This document shows positions 23,639 through 33,104 of a stretch of DNA of 64,000 nucleotides, piece by piece (position 1 is the first letter of the stretch; each line of letters begins with the position of its first letter). The position numbers and the translations under genes were made by a program. Below the pieces are notes generated by a model. It was given only the letters and a program-made list of their open reading frames with translations. It was not told the DNA's origin and did not search any database. Source of the DNA: Dryocola sp051307055. Its GTDB lineage: Bacteria; Pseudomonadota; Gammaproteobacteria; Enterobacterales; Enterobacteriaceae. The stretch is from assembly GCF_051307055.1 (NCBI RefSeq), contig NZ_CP149994.1:2418001-2482000 (forward strand). Reading direction: 5' to 3'.

Positions 23639-24370
23639 TTGAGTAATTATAACGAGCAGTTTCTGAAACAAAGTCCTCTCGCTGTATTAGGCGTGCTACG
23701 CGATCTTCACAAGCACCAGGTCCCGGTACGTCTTACCTGGAACGCAGGGCAGTTCATCAGTAAAATTCTGGACGTGTCGCCTGCGCAGCTGGTCATGGAC
23801 TTCGGCAGCCAGTCGCAGGAAAACCTGGCGGCGCAGAAAGCGACCGATATTCAGTTCACGGCAGAAACTCAGGGAGCAAAAGTAGAGTTTACGCTGCCCA
23901 GACTGCAGGCCGTGAATTACCTCAATCTCCCCGCGTTTAGTTCGCCGCTGCCGCCAAGCTTGTGGTTTGTGCAACGACGAGAGTATTTCCGTATTAACGC
24001 CCCGCTCCAGCCGTTTTATTTCTGCCATACGAAACTGCCGGACGGCACTCTCTTTGATTTCAGGCTGTGTGATTTATCGCTGGGCGGTATGGGCGCGCTG
24101 GTGGATGGGCCTCTGCCTGATGGGCTGAGCGTTGGTATGCGCTTTGCGCAGGTGGAAATCGACCTTGTGGAGTGGGGTAAGTTTCACTTTGATATGCAGC
24201 TGGTGATGCTTTCAGAACGCACGGTGGTGGACAACAAGAATGAGACCGTCAGCACGCCGCGTCTTAGTTTCCGCTTTCTCAACGTCAACCCGGCGGTTGA
24301 GCGGGAATTACAGCGGATTATTTTTTCGTTAGAACGGTCAGCCCGGGAAAAGGCCGACCGCGTGAAATAA
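23639..24370 (+). CDS. ycgR: Flagellar brake protein YcgR, c-di-GMP receptor
   Basis: A 243-residue cytosolic protein with an N-terminal YcgR/PilZN domain (1-105) and a C-terminal PilZ domain. The c-di-GMP-binding residues are visible: RREYFR (113-118) and DLSLGGMG (145-152). When c-di-GMP is bound, YcgR acts on the flagellar motor and slows swimming. The start is a TTG with AAGGA 8 nt upstream, giving MSNYNEQFLK as in E. coli. A sigma-28 promoter precedes it. Its stop lies 2 bp from the stop of convergent emtA. Confidence 0.95.
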   Translation: MSNYNEQFLKQSPLAVLGVLRDLHKHQVPVRLTWNAGQFISKILDVSPAQLVMDFGSQSQENLAAQKATDIQFTAETQGAKVEFTLPRLQAVNYLNLPAFSSPLPPSLWFVQRREYFRINAPLQPFYFCHTKLPDGTLFDFRLCDLSLGGMGALVDGPLPDGLSVGMRFAQVEIDLVEWGKFHFDMQLVMLSERTVVDNKNETVSTPRLSFRFLNVNPAVERELQRIIFSLERSAREKADRVK

Positions 24371-24372
24371 TG

Positions 24373-24981
24373 CTACATCGCTTCCATGGCCCGCGAGACT
24401 TTATACAGGTAGCGCGGCGCCTGGGCGGCGGGATGGTTTTTCGCAACGTGATCCCAGAATTCGTCAGGGCTCAGGTCGTTGATGTCGCTGATGGCCTTTT
24501 TGCGATCTGAGGAAAACGTTCTGAGCAGCGCCCCCGCCCCGTTCGCATAGGAGACCAGCAAGGCGTACTGCATGGTTTGCGGATCTTCAATCCCGGCGAG
24601 AATGCCATGTTCCATAATGCTGAGATAGGCCGTTCCGATAGAGATATTACGCGCCGGATCTTTCAGTTCGCTGGTGGAAGGTTGCCCGCTCCACCCCAGA
24701 TGGCGATAAACGTCGGCGCCTGCCGTTGAAGCTTTAATCTGCATCAGGCCAACCGCATTGGATTTACTGACCAGCGCCGGGTTACCGCCGGACTCTACGG
24801 CGATGATAGCCGTAATCACCCGCGGGCTGACACCCCACTCTTTTCCCGCCTGTTCGGTTATGGGCATCCAGGTAAGCGCGCGCTGGACCGGTTTCGTTGG
24901 GTCCCACACAGGTTGTTTAGCGGTGTGGCTGGAACAGCCAGCGAGGAACAGAACCAAAACAATCAGCCATCTTAAATTCAT
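24373..24981 (-). CDS. emtA: Membrane-bound endolytic murein transglycosylase
   Basis: A 202-residue lipoprotein (lipobox LAGC, Cys16) of the MltE family that cleaves peptidoglycan internally to give 1,6-anhydromuropeptides. The SLT fold marks are the catalytic Glu in IIAVESGGNP (about residue 63), AVGLMQIKAS, the GTAYLSIM stretch and YANGAGALLRTF. Length matches E. coli EmtA. It faces ycgR tail to tail and is divergent from ldcA, another peptidoglycan enzyme. Confidence 0.95.
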   Translation of the reverse strand: MNLRWLIVLVLFLAGCSSHTAKQPVWDPTKPVQRALTWMPITEQAGKEWGVSPRVITAIIAVESGGNPALVSKSNAVGLMQIKASTAGADVYRHLGWSGQPSTSELKDPARNISIGTAYLSIMEHGILAGIEDPQTMQYALLVSYANGAGALLRTFSSDRKKAISDINDLSPDEFWDHVAKNHPAAQAPRYLYKVSRAMEAM

Positions 24982-25099
24982 GCAATCTATCCTTATTAAA
25001 CACTTTGCTCGCTGTTACGGCATTACGCCACCGCCGGGCGAGTGACAAGCGCCCAGGATAGCGGCATCATAACCAAATAACCTACAGCCAGGAAATGCC

Positions 25100-26011
25100 A
25101 TGTCTCTGATTCGTTTGATTGCCCCTTCAGGCTACTGTGTTAACCAGGCAGCGGCGGCTCGCGGCGTAAAGCGCCTCCAGGATGCCGGACATCAGATTGA
25201 GAATCAGGGAGCGATCGCCCGGCGTTTTCAGCGTTTTGCAGGCACTGACGAGGAGCGTCTGGCCGATATTCACCAGCTTGCCTCGCTGTCTTCCGAGTGC
25301 GATATCGTCCTTGCCGTACGCGGCGGCTACGGGGCAACGCGCCTGCTCGAACAAATCGATTATTCTCGTCTGGGACATGCGCTGCGAGCGCGTACGCCGG
25401 TGATTTGCGGCCACAGTGATTTTACCGCCGTTCAGCTCGCTTTGCTGGCGCAGTGCGGCATCATCACGTTCAGCGGGCCGATGCTCGCCGGAAATTTTGG
25501 CGCAGAAGAGCTGGATGAGTACACCTGGCAACATTTCTGGAAGGCGATCGCGCAGCCACGGTTCACCCTAAGCTGGCGAAACGCCGCTCCCGCCTGCTCC
25601 GTTAGCGGCACCATCTGGGGCGGTAATCTCGCCATGCTGGTTTCGCTTATCGGTTCGCCGTGGCTGCCCGCCATCGACGGCGGGATTCTGGTGGTCGAGG
25701 ACGTTAATGAACATCCCTTCCGCGTCGAGCGCATGCTGTTGCAGCTACACCATGCCGGCATCCTGAGGCGTCAAAAAGCGCTTATTCTTGGCAGCTTTAA
25801 CGGCACGACGCTCAGCGACTACGATGCGGGCTATGATTTTAACGAAATGTGCAACGTGCTTGCCCGGAGATTTTCGCTCCCTGTCCTGCCGGGCCTGCCG
25901 TTCGGGCATGAGCCGCAAACGGTAACGCTGCCGCTCGGCGCATTTGGCGAATTAAAGCACGACGGCGGCGAAAGCGTGCTGACAGTGAGCGGACATAGCG
26001 TCATCAGGTAA
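25100..26011 (+). CDS. ldcA: Murein tetrapeptide (LD-) carboxypeptidase
   Basis: A 303-residue S66-family serine peptidase that removes the terminal D-Ala from recycled tetrapeptides in the cytosol, allowing muropeptide reuse. The nucleophile Ser106 is in ICGHSDFTA. The Glu region VVEDVNEHPFRVERML and the catalytic His near LPFGHEPQTVTLPLG complete the S66 triad. There is no signal peptide. It is divergent from emtA and upstream of cvrA, as in E. coli. Confidence 0.95.
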   Translation: MSLIRLIAPSGYCVNQAAAARGVKRLQDAGHQIENQGAIARRFQRFAGTDEERLADIHQLASLSSECDIVLAVRGGYGATRLLEQIDYSRLGHALRARTPVICGHSDFTAVQLALLAQCGIITFSGPMLAGNFGAEELDEYTWQHFWKAIAQPRFTLSWRNAAPACSVSGTIWGGNLAMLVSLIGSPWLPAIDGGILVVEDVNEHPFRVERMLLQLHHAGILRRQKALILGSFNGTTLSDYDAGYDFNEMCNVLARRFSLPVLPGLPFGHEPQTVTLPLGAFGELKHDGGESVLTVSGHSVIR

Positions 26012-26102
26012 AAAAAGGCTGCTTTTCGGACGCTTAATCAGCCGCTTCCGTGTTAACATTTTGCAACGATCACTGCGGTTTTTATAAAGGAGAATGATAA
26101 TT

Positions 26103-27833
26103 TTGGACGCGGGTGCGATAATTAGTCTGTTTATTTTAGGTTCCGTATTGGTAACTTGTAGCATCTTATTGAGTTCTTTTTCTTCCCGTCTTGGTATTCC
26201 CATCCTCGTTATCTTTCTCGCAATCGGCATGCTGGCGGGCATTGACGGCGTGGGCGGTATCCCGTTCGATAATTATCCTTTTGCCTATCTGGTCAGTAAC
26301 CTCGCGCTTGCGGTCATCCTTCTTGACGGCGGCATGCGCACCCAGGCCAGCTCGTTTCGTGTCGCGCTTGGCCCGGCGCTTTCCCTTGCCACCGTCGGCG
26401 TTCTGATTACATCGGGATTAACGGGTATCGCCGCCGCATGGCTGTTTAATCTCGATTTGATTCAGGGCATGTTAATTGGCGCTATCGTCGGCTCTACCGA
26501 TGCGGCTGCGGTATTTTCCCTGCTGGGCGGCAAAGGGCTTAACGAACGCGTTGGCGCAACCCTTGAAATAGAATCCGGCAGCAATGATCCGATGGCGGTG
26601 TTCCTGACCATCACGCTTATTGAGATGATTGAGCAGGGGCAAACCGGCCTGAGCTGGATGTTCGCGGTAGATATCCTGCAGCAGTTTGGCCTTGGCATCC
26701 TGCTTGGTTCAGGCGGCGGCTATCTGTTATTGCAGATGATTAACCGCATTACCCTGCCGCAGGGGCTTTATCCCCTGCTGGCGCTAAGCGGCGGCATCAT
26801 GGTGTTTGGTATCACCACGGCGCTTAACGGCAGCGGTATTCTTGCCGTTTATCTGTGTGGTTTTCTACTGGGCAACCGCCCGATCCGCAGCCGCTTCGGT
26901 ATTCTGCAAACCTTTGATGGCCTGGCCTGGCTTGCGCAAATCGGCATGTTCCTGGTGCTGGGTTTGCTGGTTAACCCGTCGGATCTGCTGGCCATCGCCA
27001 TACCGGCGCTGCTGCTCTCCGCGTGGATGATATTCTTTGCACGTCCGCTTTCCGTCTTCCTCGGTCTGCTGCCGTTTCGTGGGTTTAACGGCCGTGAACG
27101 CATCTTTATCAGTTGGGTTGGCTTACGCGGCGCGGTGCCGATCATCCTTGCCGTTTTCCCGATGATGGCCGGGCTCGATAACGCCAGGCTGTTCTTTAAC
27201 GTCGCGTTCTTCGTGGTGCTGGTTTCGCTGCTGTTGCAGGGCTCATCCCTGAGCTGGGCGGCGAAAAAAGCCAAAGTGGTGGTGCCGCCGATTGGCTGGC
27301 CGGTCTCCCGCGTTGGGCTGGACATCCATCCGGAGAATCCGTGGGAACAGTTTGTTTATCAGCTTAGCGAAGACAAATGGTGCGTAGGCGCTGCCCTGCG
27401 CGATCTGCATATGCCTGAAGAAACGCGTATCGCCGCCCTGTTCCGTGACAATGTTTTGCTGCATCCAACCGGCAGCACGCGGCTGCGTGAAGGCGATGTG
27501 CTGTGCGTCATCGGCCGCGAGCGGGATCTGCCGGCCCTTGGCAAGCTCTTTAGCCAGTCGCCTCCCGTTGCGCTCGACCAGCGCTTCTTCGGCGACTTTA
27601 TCCTTGAAGCCAGCGCGCAGTTCGCAGACGTGGCGACGATTTACGGTCTGGATCTGGATGAAGCAGTCAACACGCAGCAAACCCTGGGTGAATTCGTGCT
27701 GGGAATGCTGGGCGGCGCGCCGGTGGTGGGTGACCAGGTCGAGTTCGCAGGAATGATCTGGACGGTGGCAGAGAAAGAGAACAACCAGGTACGCAAAATT
27801 GGTGTGCGCGTGGCTGAGCAGAAAGAAGAGTAG
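26103..27833 (+). CDS. cvrA: Potassium/proton antiporter CvrA (NhaP2)
   Basis: A 576-residue CPA1 antiporter with about 12 membrane segments in residues 1-400 (including GSTDAAAVFSLLGGKGLNERV and IESGSNDPMAVFL, the ion-binding region). A cytosolic TrkA-C-like domain (SRVGLDIHPENPWEQFVYQL) and a CorC-like end follow. It exports K+ and affects cell-volume control at low osmolarity. The start chosen is TTG at 26103 (MDAGAIISLF, matching E. coli MDATTIISLF), with AAGGAG 10 nt before. An ATG at 26094 is only 1 nt from the AAGGAG and is unlikely. Confidence 0.93.
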   Translation: MDAGAIISLFILGSVLVTCSILLSSFSSRLGIPILVIFLAIGMLAGIDGVGGIPFDNYPFAYLVSNLALAVILLDGGMRTQASSFRVALGPALSLATVGVLITSGLTGIAAAWLFNLDLIQGMLIGAIVGSTDAAAVFSLLGGKGLNERVGATLEIESGSNDPMAVFLTITLIEMIEQGQTGLSWMFAVDILQQFGLGILLGSGGGYLLLQMINRITLPQGLYPLLALSGGIMVFGITTALNGSGILAVYLCGFLLGNRPIRSRFGILQTFDGLAWLAQIGMFLVLGLLVNPSDLLAIAIPALLLSAWMIFFARPLSVFLGLLPFRGFNGRERIFISWVGLRGAVPIILAVFPMMAGLDNARLFFNVAFFVVLVSLLLQGSSLSWAAKKAKVVVPPIGWPVSRVGLDIHPENPWEQFVYQLSEDKWCVGAALRDLHMPEETRIAALFRDNVLLHPTGSTRLREGDVLCVIGRERDLPALGKLFSQSPPVALDQRFFGDFILEASAQFADVATIYGLDLDEAVNTQQTLGEFVLGMLGGAPVVGDQVEFAGMIWTVAEKENNQVRKIGVRVAEQKEE

Positions 27834-27845
27834 CGCTGGCCGCTG

Positions 27846-27869
27846 CTCCCTCTCCTGCCGGAGAGGGAG
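27846..27869. terminator. Hairpin between cvrA and dadX
   Basis: The perfect 10-bp stem CTCCCTCTCC/GGAGAGGGAG has a TGCC loop and lies between convergent genes. There is no clear T run, so it may act as a weak terminator or a 3'-end stabiliser. Confidence 0.55.
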
Positions 27870-27876
27870 TTACGTC

Positions 27877-28950
27877 TTAAGACTGCACCACAACAGGCAC
27901 GCGCGGTGCCAGAGCGCACATCAGTTCATAACCTACCGTTCCCGAAGCAGAAGCAACGTCGTCGATTTTAACTTCGTTGCCCCACAGTTCGACCGGACTG
28001 CCTATGCCAGCTTGTGGGCAAGGCGTTAAATCCACCGCCAGCATATCCATGGAAACCGTGCCCAGGGTGCGGGTTAACACGCCTTCGACCTGCACGGGCG
28101 TGCCGTCCGGCGCATGGCGCGGATATCCATCCGCATAGCCGCCCGCCACAATGCCGATACGCTGCTCGCCCGTTGCGCGGTAACGGCTTCCGTATCCTAC
28201 GGTATCGCCGGCTTTCAGGTTCTGAATGCCAATAACTTCACTGCGCAGCGACATCACCGGCCGCAGGCCGCTGTTGGCGATATCACGCCACTGCCCGCTC
28301 GGCGAGGCGCCGTACAGAATGATGCCCGGACGCACCCAGTCGTAATGCGCCTCCGGGTGCCACAGCGTGGCCGCAGAGTTGGCAAGGGAACGCGCGCAAT
28401 CCAGCCCTTCTGCCGCCTGTTCAACGCGCGCTAAGGGTTCGATAATGCCTTCCGGCTGTTCGGCATCGGCAAAATGCGCCATCAGCGTCAGCTGGCCGAC
28501 GTTGGCAACGGCACGCAACTGCTGCCAGATAGAATGCACGCGCTCGGGGGCAAAACCGAGGCGGTTCATGCCGCTGTTCATTTTCAGATAGACATCGAGC
28601 GGGGCATTCAGCCGGGCGTTGGCCAGCGCCTTCACCTGCCAGTTGCTGTGCAGGCTGGTGGTGAGGCGATACTTATCGAACAGGGGTAATTCATCGGTAT
28701 GGAAAAAGCCCTCAAGCATCAGAATCGGCCCTTTCCAGCCGCGCTCGCGCAGCAGGATCGCCTCTTCAAGATTAAGCAACGCAAAGCCGTCGGTCGTATT
28801 GAGCGCGGACCAGACTCTGTCGAGCCCATGTCCATAAGCGTTTGCTTTAACCACCGACCAGACGTGGGAACCGGGCGCAGCCTGACGCACCACCTGAAGG
28901 TTATTGCGCATCGCGCTCAGATCGAGCGTTGCCACAACGGGACGAGACAT
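27877..28950 (-). CDS. dadX: Catabolic alanine racemase
   Basis: A 357-residue PLP enzyme converting L-alanine to D-alanine for breakdown. The PLP lysine is Lys35 in WSVVKANAYGHG. The partner catalytic Tyr is in VGYGSRYRA, and the C-terminal beta-barrel has the MDMLAVDLT motif. It follows dadA by 15 bp in the same operon, and DadA then oxidises the D-alanine formed. Confidence 0.96.
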   Translation of the reverse strand: MSRPVVATLDLSAMRNNLQVVRQAAPGSHVWSVVKANAYGHGLDRVWSALNTTDGFALLNLEEAILLRERGWKGPILMLEGFFHTDELPLFDKYRLTTSLHSNWQVKALANARLNAPLDVYLKMNSGMNRLGFAPERVHSIWQQLRAVANVGQLTLMAHFADAEQPEGIIEPLARVEQAAEGLDCARSLANSAATLWHPEAHYDWVRPGIILYGASPSGQWRDIANSGLRPVMSLRSEVIGIQNLKAGDTVGYGSRYRATGEQRIGIVAGGYADGYPRHAPDGTPVQVEGVLTRTLGTVSMDMLAVDLTPCPQAGIGSPVELWGNEVKIDDVASASGTVGYELMCALAPRVPVVVQS

Positions 28951-28965
28951 GACTACTCCTTATTA

Positions 28966-30264
28966 TTAATTATGGGCGCCGTGTAACCGTTGTGAACCCG
29001 AAGGGGAAAAACCCGGCAGATAACGAGCGACGGACAAATCGTCGCACGGGATGGCAGGCGTTCTGCCGGAAATCAAATCGCTGAGCATTTGTCCGGAGCC
29101 GCACGCCATGGTCCAGCCCAGCGTACCGTGTCCGGTATTCAGCCAAAGATTTTTGAACGGCGTGCGGCCAATGATTGGCGTGCCATCCGGCGTCATCGGA
29201 CGCAGACCGGTCCAGAAGGTTGCCTGTTCAACGTGGCCACCGCGCGGATAAAGATCGCGCACTACCATCTCCAGCGTTTCGCGACGCGGCTGCAGCAGTT
29301 CGGTGTTATAACCGACGATCTCTGCCATGCCGCCTACCCGAATACGGTTATCAAAACGGGTAATCGCGATTTTGTACGTTTCATCGAGGATAGTAGAAAC
29401 CGGCGCCCCCTGCTCGTCGGCAACGGGGATCGTCAGCGAATAGCCCTTCAGCGGATAGACCGGGATATCGACAATATTTTTTAACAGCGCCGTTGAGTAA
29501 GAGCCGAATGCCATAACGTAAGCATCGGCTTTTACCACTTCCTTACCGCACTGCACGCCGTAAATTTTTTGCCCTTCGTAAAGCAGACGGTCAACGTTGG
29601 TATTGAAACGGAAATTCACACCTGCTTCGGCCGCCATGCGCGCCAGATTCTGCGTGAAGAGCTGGCAGTCACCCGTTTCATCATTAGGCAAGCGCAGGCC
29701 GCCCGTGAGCTTATGCGCCACTTCGGCAAGGGCGGGTTCAACCTGACCGAGCTGGCTGGACTCCAGCAGCTGATAAGGTACGCCGGCCTCTTTCAGCACC
29801 GCGATATCTTTTGCTGCGTTCTCATATTGTTGCGCGGTACGGAACAGCTGCAACGTGCCGCCCTGGCGGCCTTCATACTGAATGCCGGTGCTGTGGCGCA
29901 AGGCTTTCAGGCAGTCGCGGCTGTATTCGGCCAGGCGCACCATACGCCCCTTGTTTTCCATATAGTGACGCATATCGCAATTGCGCAGCATCTGCAGCAT
30001 CCACCTGAGCTGGAAGCCTGTGCCGTCCAGGCTGATAGCTAAAGGCGCATGGCGCTGGAACATCCACTTAATCGCCTTCAGCGGCACGCCGGGAGCAGCC
30101 CATGGCGCGGCATAGCCCGGCGAGATTTGTCCGGCATTGGCGGCGCTGGTTTCCAGCGCGGGACCCGCTTCGCGTTCGATTACCGTCACCTCATGCCCCG
30201 CCTGGCGTAAATACCAGGCGCTGGCGACGCCGACAACCCCACTTCCCAGCACCACAACATGCAT
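28966..30264 (-). CDS. dadA: D-amino acid dehydrogenase small subunit
   Basis: A 432-residue FAD enzyme on the inner face of the cytoplasmic membrane that oxidises D-alanine to pyruvate and ammonia, passing electrons to the respiratory chain. The N-terminal Rossmann motif is VLGSGVVGVASAWYLRQAG with the acidic partner VIEREAG. The C-terminal FAD motif is NTGHGTLGWTMACGSG. It is first in the dadAX operon. A CRP-like site lies about 90 bp upstream. Confidence 0.96.
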   Translation of the reverse strand: MHVVVLGSGVVGVASAWYLRQAGHEVTVIEREAGPALETSAANAGQISPGYAAPWAAPGVPLKAIKWMFQRHAPLAISLDGTGFQLRWMLQMLRNCDMRHYMENKGRMVRLAEYSRDCLKALRHSTGIQYEGRQGGTLQLFRTAQQYENAAKDIAVLKEAGVPYQLLESSQLGQVEPALAEVAHKLTGGLRLPNDETGDCQLFTQNLARMAAEAGVNFRFNTNVDRLLYEGQKIYGVQCGKEVVKADAYVMAFGSYSTALLKNIVDIPVYPLKGYSLTIPVADEQGAPVSTILDETYKIAITRFDNRIRVGGMAEIVGYNTELLQPRRETLEMVVRDLYPRGGHVEQATFWTGLRPMTPDGTPIIGRTPFKNLWLNTGHGTLGWTMACGSGQMLSDLISGRTPAIPCDDLSVARYLPGFSPSGSQRLHGAHN

Positions 30265-30352
30265 ATACGTCCATCCTTTAGCTAAAGAATAATCTTCTGA
30301 TTACAAATTGATAACCCAGATGAAAATGTTATTCAACATATGGCTTTATTAT

Positions 30353-30368
30353 GGTGAGCATTCTCACA
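30353..30368. promoter_or_regulatory. CRP site in the dadA-ycgB intergenic region
   Basis: GGTGA-GCATTC-TCACA matches the CRP consensus TGTGA-N6-TCACA at 9 of 10 defined positions. It lies 89 bp before dadA. The dad operon is known to be under cAMP-CRP and Lrp control in E. coli. The rest of this 323-bp gap shows no gene; it also carries the ycgB promoter. Confidence 0.6.
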
Positions 30369-30587
30369 TCCTGACCCATCGTCAGCGGTACGACATAATT
30401 AGGATCTCCTGCGAAGGAAGATATTTACCGCAGAATAAAATACTGCATAAGCGCGAAATAACGGCGGCTGAAAATCACTAAATCGTGCAGAAATTATTTT
30501 CCTCACCGCCGCTAAGTGTGAGGAGTGTTCTATCCTTTGAGGGAGGCTTTCCATTCAGAGAGAGCCGCTAACAATGAGGGCGCGCTG

Positions 30588-32123
30588 ATGGCTACTGTTG
30601 ATCTTTCCGCCACAAAGGATGCTAAACGTCTGAGTGATGGACCTGACTGGACGTTCGAATTGCTGGATGTCTACCTCGCCGAGATAGACCGCGTAGCAAA
30701 ACTCTACCGTTTAGACACTTATCCACATCAGATAGAGGTGATCACGTCTGAACAGATGATGGACGCCTACTCCAGCGTCGGTATGCCGATAAACTACCCG
30801 CACTGGTCATTCGGTAAGAAATTCATCGAAACCGAGCGGCTGTACAAGCACGGCCAGCAGGGCCTGGCCTACGAGATTGTAATTAACTCCAATCCCTGTA
30901 TCGCCTATCTGATGGAAGAAAACACCATCACCATGCAGGCACTGGTTATCGCGCACGCCTGCTATGGGCATAACTCCTTCTTTAAAAATAACTATCTGTT
31001 TCGTAGCTGGACGGATGCCGGCTCGATAATCGACTATCTGATTTTCGCCCGCAAATATATCAGCGAGTGCGAAGAGCGCTACGGCGTGGACGAAGTGGAA
31101 AGGCTGCTGGATTCCTGCCATGCGCTGATGAATTACGGCGTCGACCGCTATAAACGCCCGCAAAAGATCTCGCTGCAGGAGGAGAAAGCGCGGCAGAAAA
31201 GCCGTGAAGAGTATCTGCAAAGCCAGGTGAATACGCTGTGGCGCACCCTGCCTCGTCGCGAAGAGGAAAAGACTGTTGCTGAAGCGCGCCGATATCCTTC
31301 TGAGCCGCAGGAAAACCTGCTCTACTTTATGGAAAAAAACGCGCCGCTGCTGGAGCCCTGGCAGCGTGAAATCCTGCGTATCGTACGTAAGGTAAGCCAG
31401 TATTTCTATCCGCAGAAGCAGACCCAGGTGATGAACGAAGGCTGGGCGACATTCTGGCACTACACCATCCTGAACCATCTGTATGATGAAGGAAAAGTGT
31501 CGGAACGCTTTATGCTGGAGTTTCTGCACAGCCATACTAACGTGGTGTTCCAGCCGCCGTATAACAGCCCGTGGTACAACGGCATTAACCCTTACGCGCT
31601 GGGCTTTGCGATGTTCCAGGACATCAAGCGAATTTGTCAGAATCCGACCGAGGAGGACAAATACTGGTTCCCGGATATGGCAGGTTCGGACTGGCTGGAC
31701 ACGCTGCATTTCGCCATGCGCGACTTTAAAGATGAGAGCTTTATCAGCCAGTTCCTGTCGCCGAAACTGATGCGTGACTTTCGGTTGTTTACCGTCCTTG
31801 ATGACGATCGCAACAATTATCTGGAAATTTCGGCAATTCACAATGAAGAGGGTTACCGTGAAATTCGCGCGCAGCTTTCTGCTCAATATAATCTGAGCAA
31901 TGTGGAACCGAATATTCAGGTGTGGAACGTGGATTTACGCGGCGACCGTTCGCTGACGTTGCGCTATATCCCGCATAACCGCGCTCCCCTCGACAGAGGC
32001 CGCCGTGAAGTGCTCAAGCACGTGCACCGCCTGTGGGGATTTGATGTGATGCTCGAGCAGCAAAACGAGGATGGCAGCGTTGAGCTACTTGACCGCTGCC
32101 CGCCGCGAATGAACAGCATCTAA
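30588..32123 (+). CDS. ycgB: SpoVR-like protein YcgB
   Basis: A 511-residue SpoVR-family protein, close to E. coli YcgB (510). The start MATVDLSATKDAKRL has GAGGG 7 nt upstream. The conserved core includes the HACYGHNSFFKNNYLF region, NEGWATFWHYTILNHLYDEG and FQPPYNSPWYNGINPYALGF, with several His and Glu that suggest a metal site. In E. coli it is RpoS-dependent and its biochemical role is not settled; in other bacteria it sits with a Ser kinase PrkA-like gene and yeaH, which are not present here. Confidence 0.93.
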   Translation: MATVDLSATKDAKRLSDGPDWTFELLDVYLAEIDRVAKLYRLDTYPHQIEVITSEQMMDAYSSVGMPINYPHWSFGKKFIETERLYKHGQQGLAYEIVINSNPCIAYLMEENTITMQALVIAHACYGHNSFFKNNYLFRSWTDAGSIIDYLIFARKYISECEERYGVDEVERLLDSCHALMNYGVDRYKRPQKISLQEEKARQKSREEYLQSQVNTLWRTLPRREEEKTVAEARRYPSEPQENLLYFMEKNAPLLEPWQREILRIVRKVSQYFYPQKQTQVMNEGWATFWHYTILNHLYDEGKVSERFMLEFLHSHTNVVFQPPYNSPWYNGINPYALGFAMFQDIKRICQNPTEEDKYWFPDMAGSDWLDTLHFAMRDFKDESFISQFLSPKLMRDFRLFTVLDDDRNNYLEISAIHNEEGYREIRAQLSAQYNLSNVEPNIQVWNVDLRGDRSLTLRYIPHNRAPLDRGRREVLKHVHRLWGFDVMLEQQNEDGSVELLDRCPPRMNSI

Positions 32124-32132
32124 AAGCTAAAG

Positions 32133-32156
32133 GGCTTCCTGCGGGAAGCCTTTTTT
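32133..32156 (+). terminator. Terminator after ycgB
   Basis: The 7-bp stem GGCTTCC/GGAAGCC has a TGCG loop followed directly by TTTTTT, 10 bp after the ycgB stop. It may also shield the convergent fadR. Confidence 0.88.
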
Positions 32157-32167
32157 ACAGGAGAGGA

Positions 32168-32887
32168 TTAGCGGCTGTGCATCGCCAGATCGCCCGGCAG
32201 GTTCTTCTGCATGCGGTGCCAGATCTCCCCGCTTTCGCGCCCATAGGTACGGACGGTATCAAAGACCTGATCGTACAACCCTTCTTTGCAGATGGTGCCC
32301 AGACGATGGTAGAAACCTAACGCCAGGCTACGCGCTTCCGGGCTGGAGAAATAGTGACGCCCGATGCGGGTATACAGCCCCTTCATGCCGTTCAGAATCA
32401 GGCCGTAAATAGGATTGCCGGATGCAAAAGCAAGGCCGCGAAAGATGCTGTAATCGAGGGCCGCAAACGCGTCCGCGTGATCTTCCACGCGATCTGCCGT
32501 GGCTAACACTTCCTGCGCCTTCTCCGGGTGCTGGCGAATTGCAGTGCGGATAAAGATAGTCGCAATGTTAGTGCGCACGGATAGCAGATTATCGATAAGC
32601 TGCGGCACGCTGTCGTGATCCAGCCGCGCCAGAGTTTCCAGAATGTTTAATCCTGAGGTTTCCCAGAAATTATTCACTTTAGTAGGCTTACCGTGCTGAA
32701 TCGTCAGCCAGCCGTCCCGCGCCAGGCGCTGCAGCACTTCACGTAGTGTGGTGCGGGTAACGCCAATTAGCTCGGAGAGTTCACGTTCGGCAGGCAAAAT
32801 GGACCCAGGGGGGAAGCGGCTATTCCAGATGCTTTCAATGATGTACTCTTCCGCGAAACCCGCCGGGCTCTGCGCCTTAATGACCAT
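32168..32887 (-). CDS. fadR: Fatty acid metabolism regulator FadR
   Basis: A 239-residue GntR-family regulator, exactly the E. coli length, starting MVIKAQSPAGFAEEYII. The winged helix contains ILPAERELSELIGVTRTTLREVLQRLARDGWL. The C-terminal all-helical domain binds long-chain acyl-CoA. FadR represses fad genes and activates fabA/fabB; acyl-CoA releases it. The open frame runs 77 codons further upstream without a stop but overlaps the nhaB start region and is not the true N-terminus. Likely targets in this window are the two sites before fadD. Confidence 0.97.
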   Translation of the reverse strand: MVIKAQSPAGFAEEYIIESIWNSRFPPGSILPAERELSELIGVTRTTLREVLQRLARDGWLTIQHGKPTKVNNFWETSGLNILETLARLDHDSVPQLIDNLLSVRTNIATIFIRTAIRQHPEKAQEVLATADRVEDHADAFAALDYSIFRGLAFASGNPIYGLILNGMKGLYTRIGRHYFSSPEARSLALGFYHRLGTICKEGLYDQVFDTVRTYGRESGEIWHRMQKNLPGDLAMHSR

Positions 32888-33104
32888 AGTATGATTTCCA
32901 TTACACAGGTTTAGCAAATTTGGACTCATCATACCAGATGCACCCCGCTCCAGATAGCAGGCCGGCGCGCCATTTACGGGATCGGTGTTTAAATTTTCTG
33001 AAATAGCGAGGCAGGTAATATTTTCTGCGCCTTGATAGTCGCGCAGGGCGCGAGTAACCTGTTGTAACCGACGCAATAATCTTTCGGAGAATAATCCCCT
33101 TACC

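Noticed and set aside
30807..31886. A 359-codon minus-strand frame opposite ycgB
   Set aside because: It is fully antisense to conserved ycgB and has no family resemblance.
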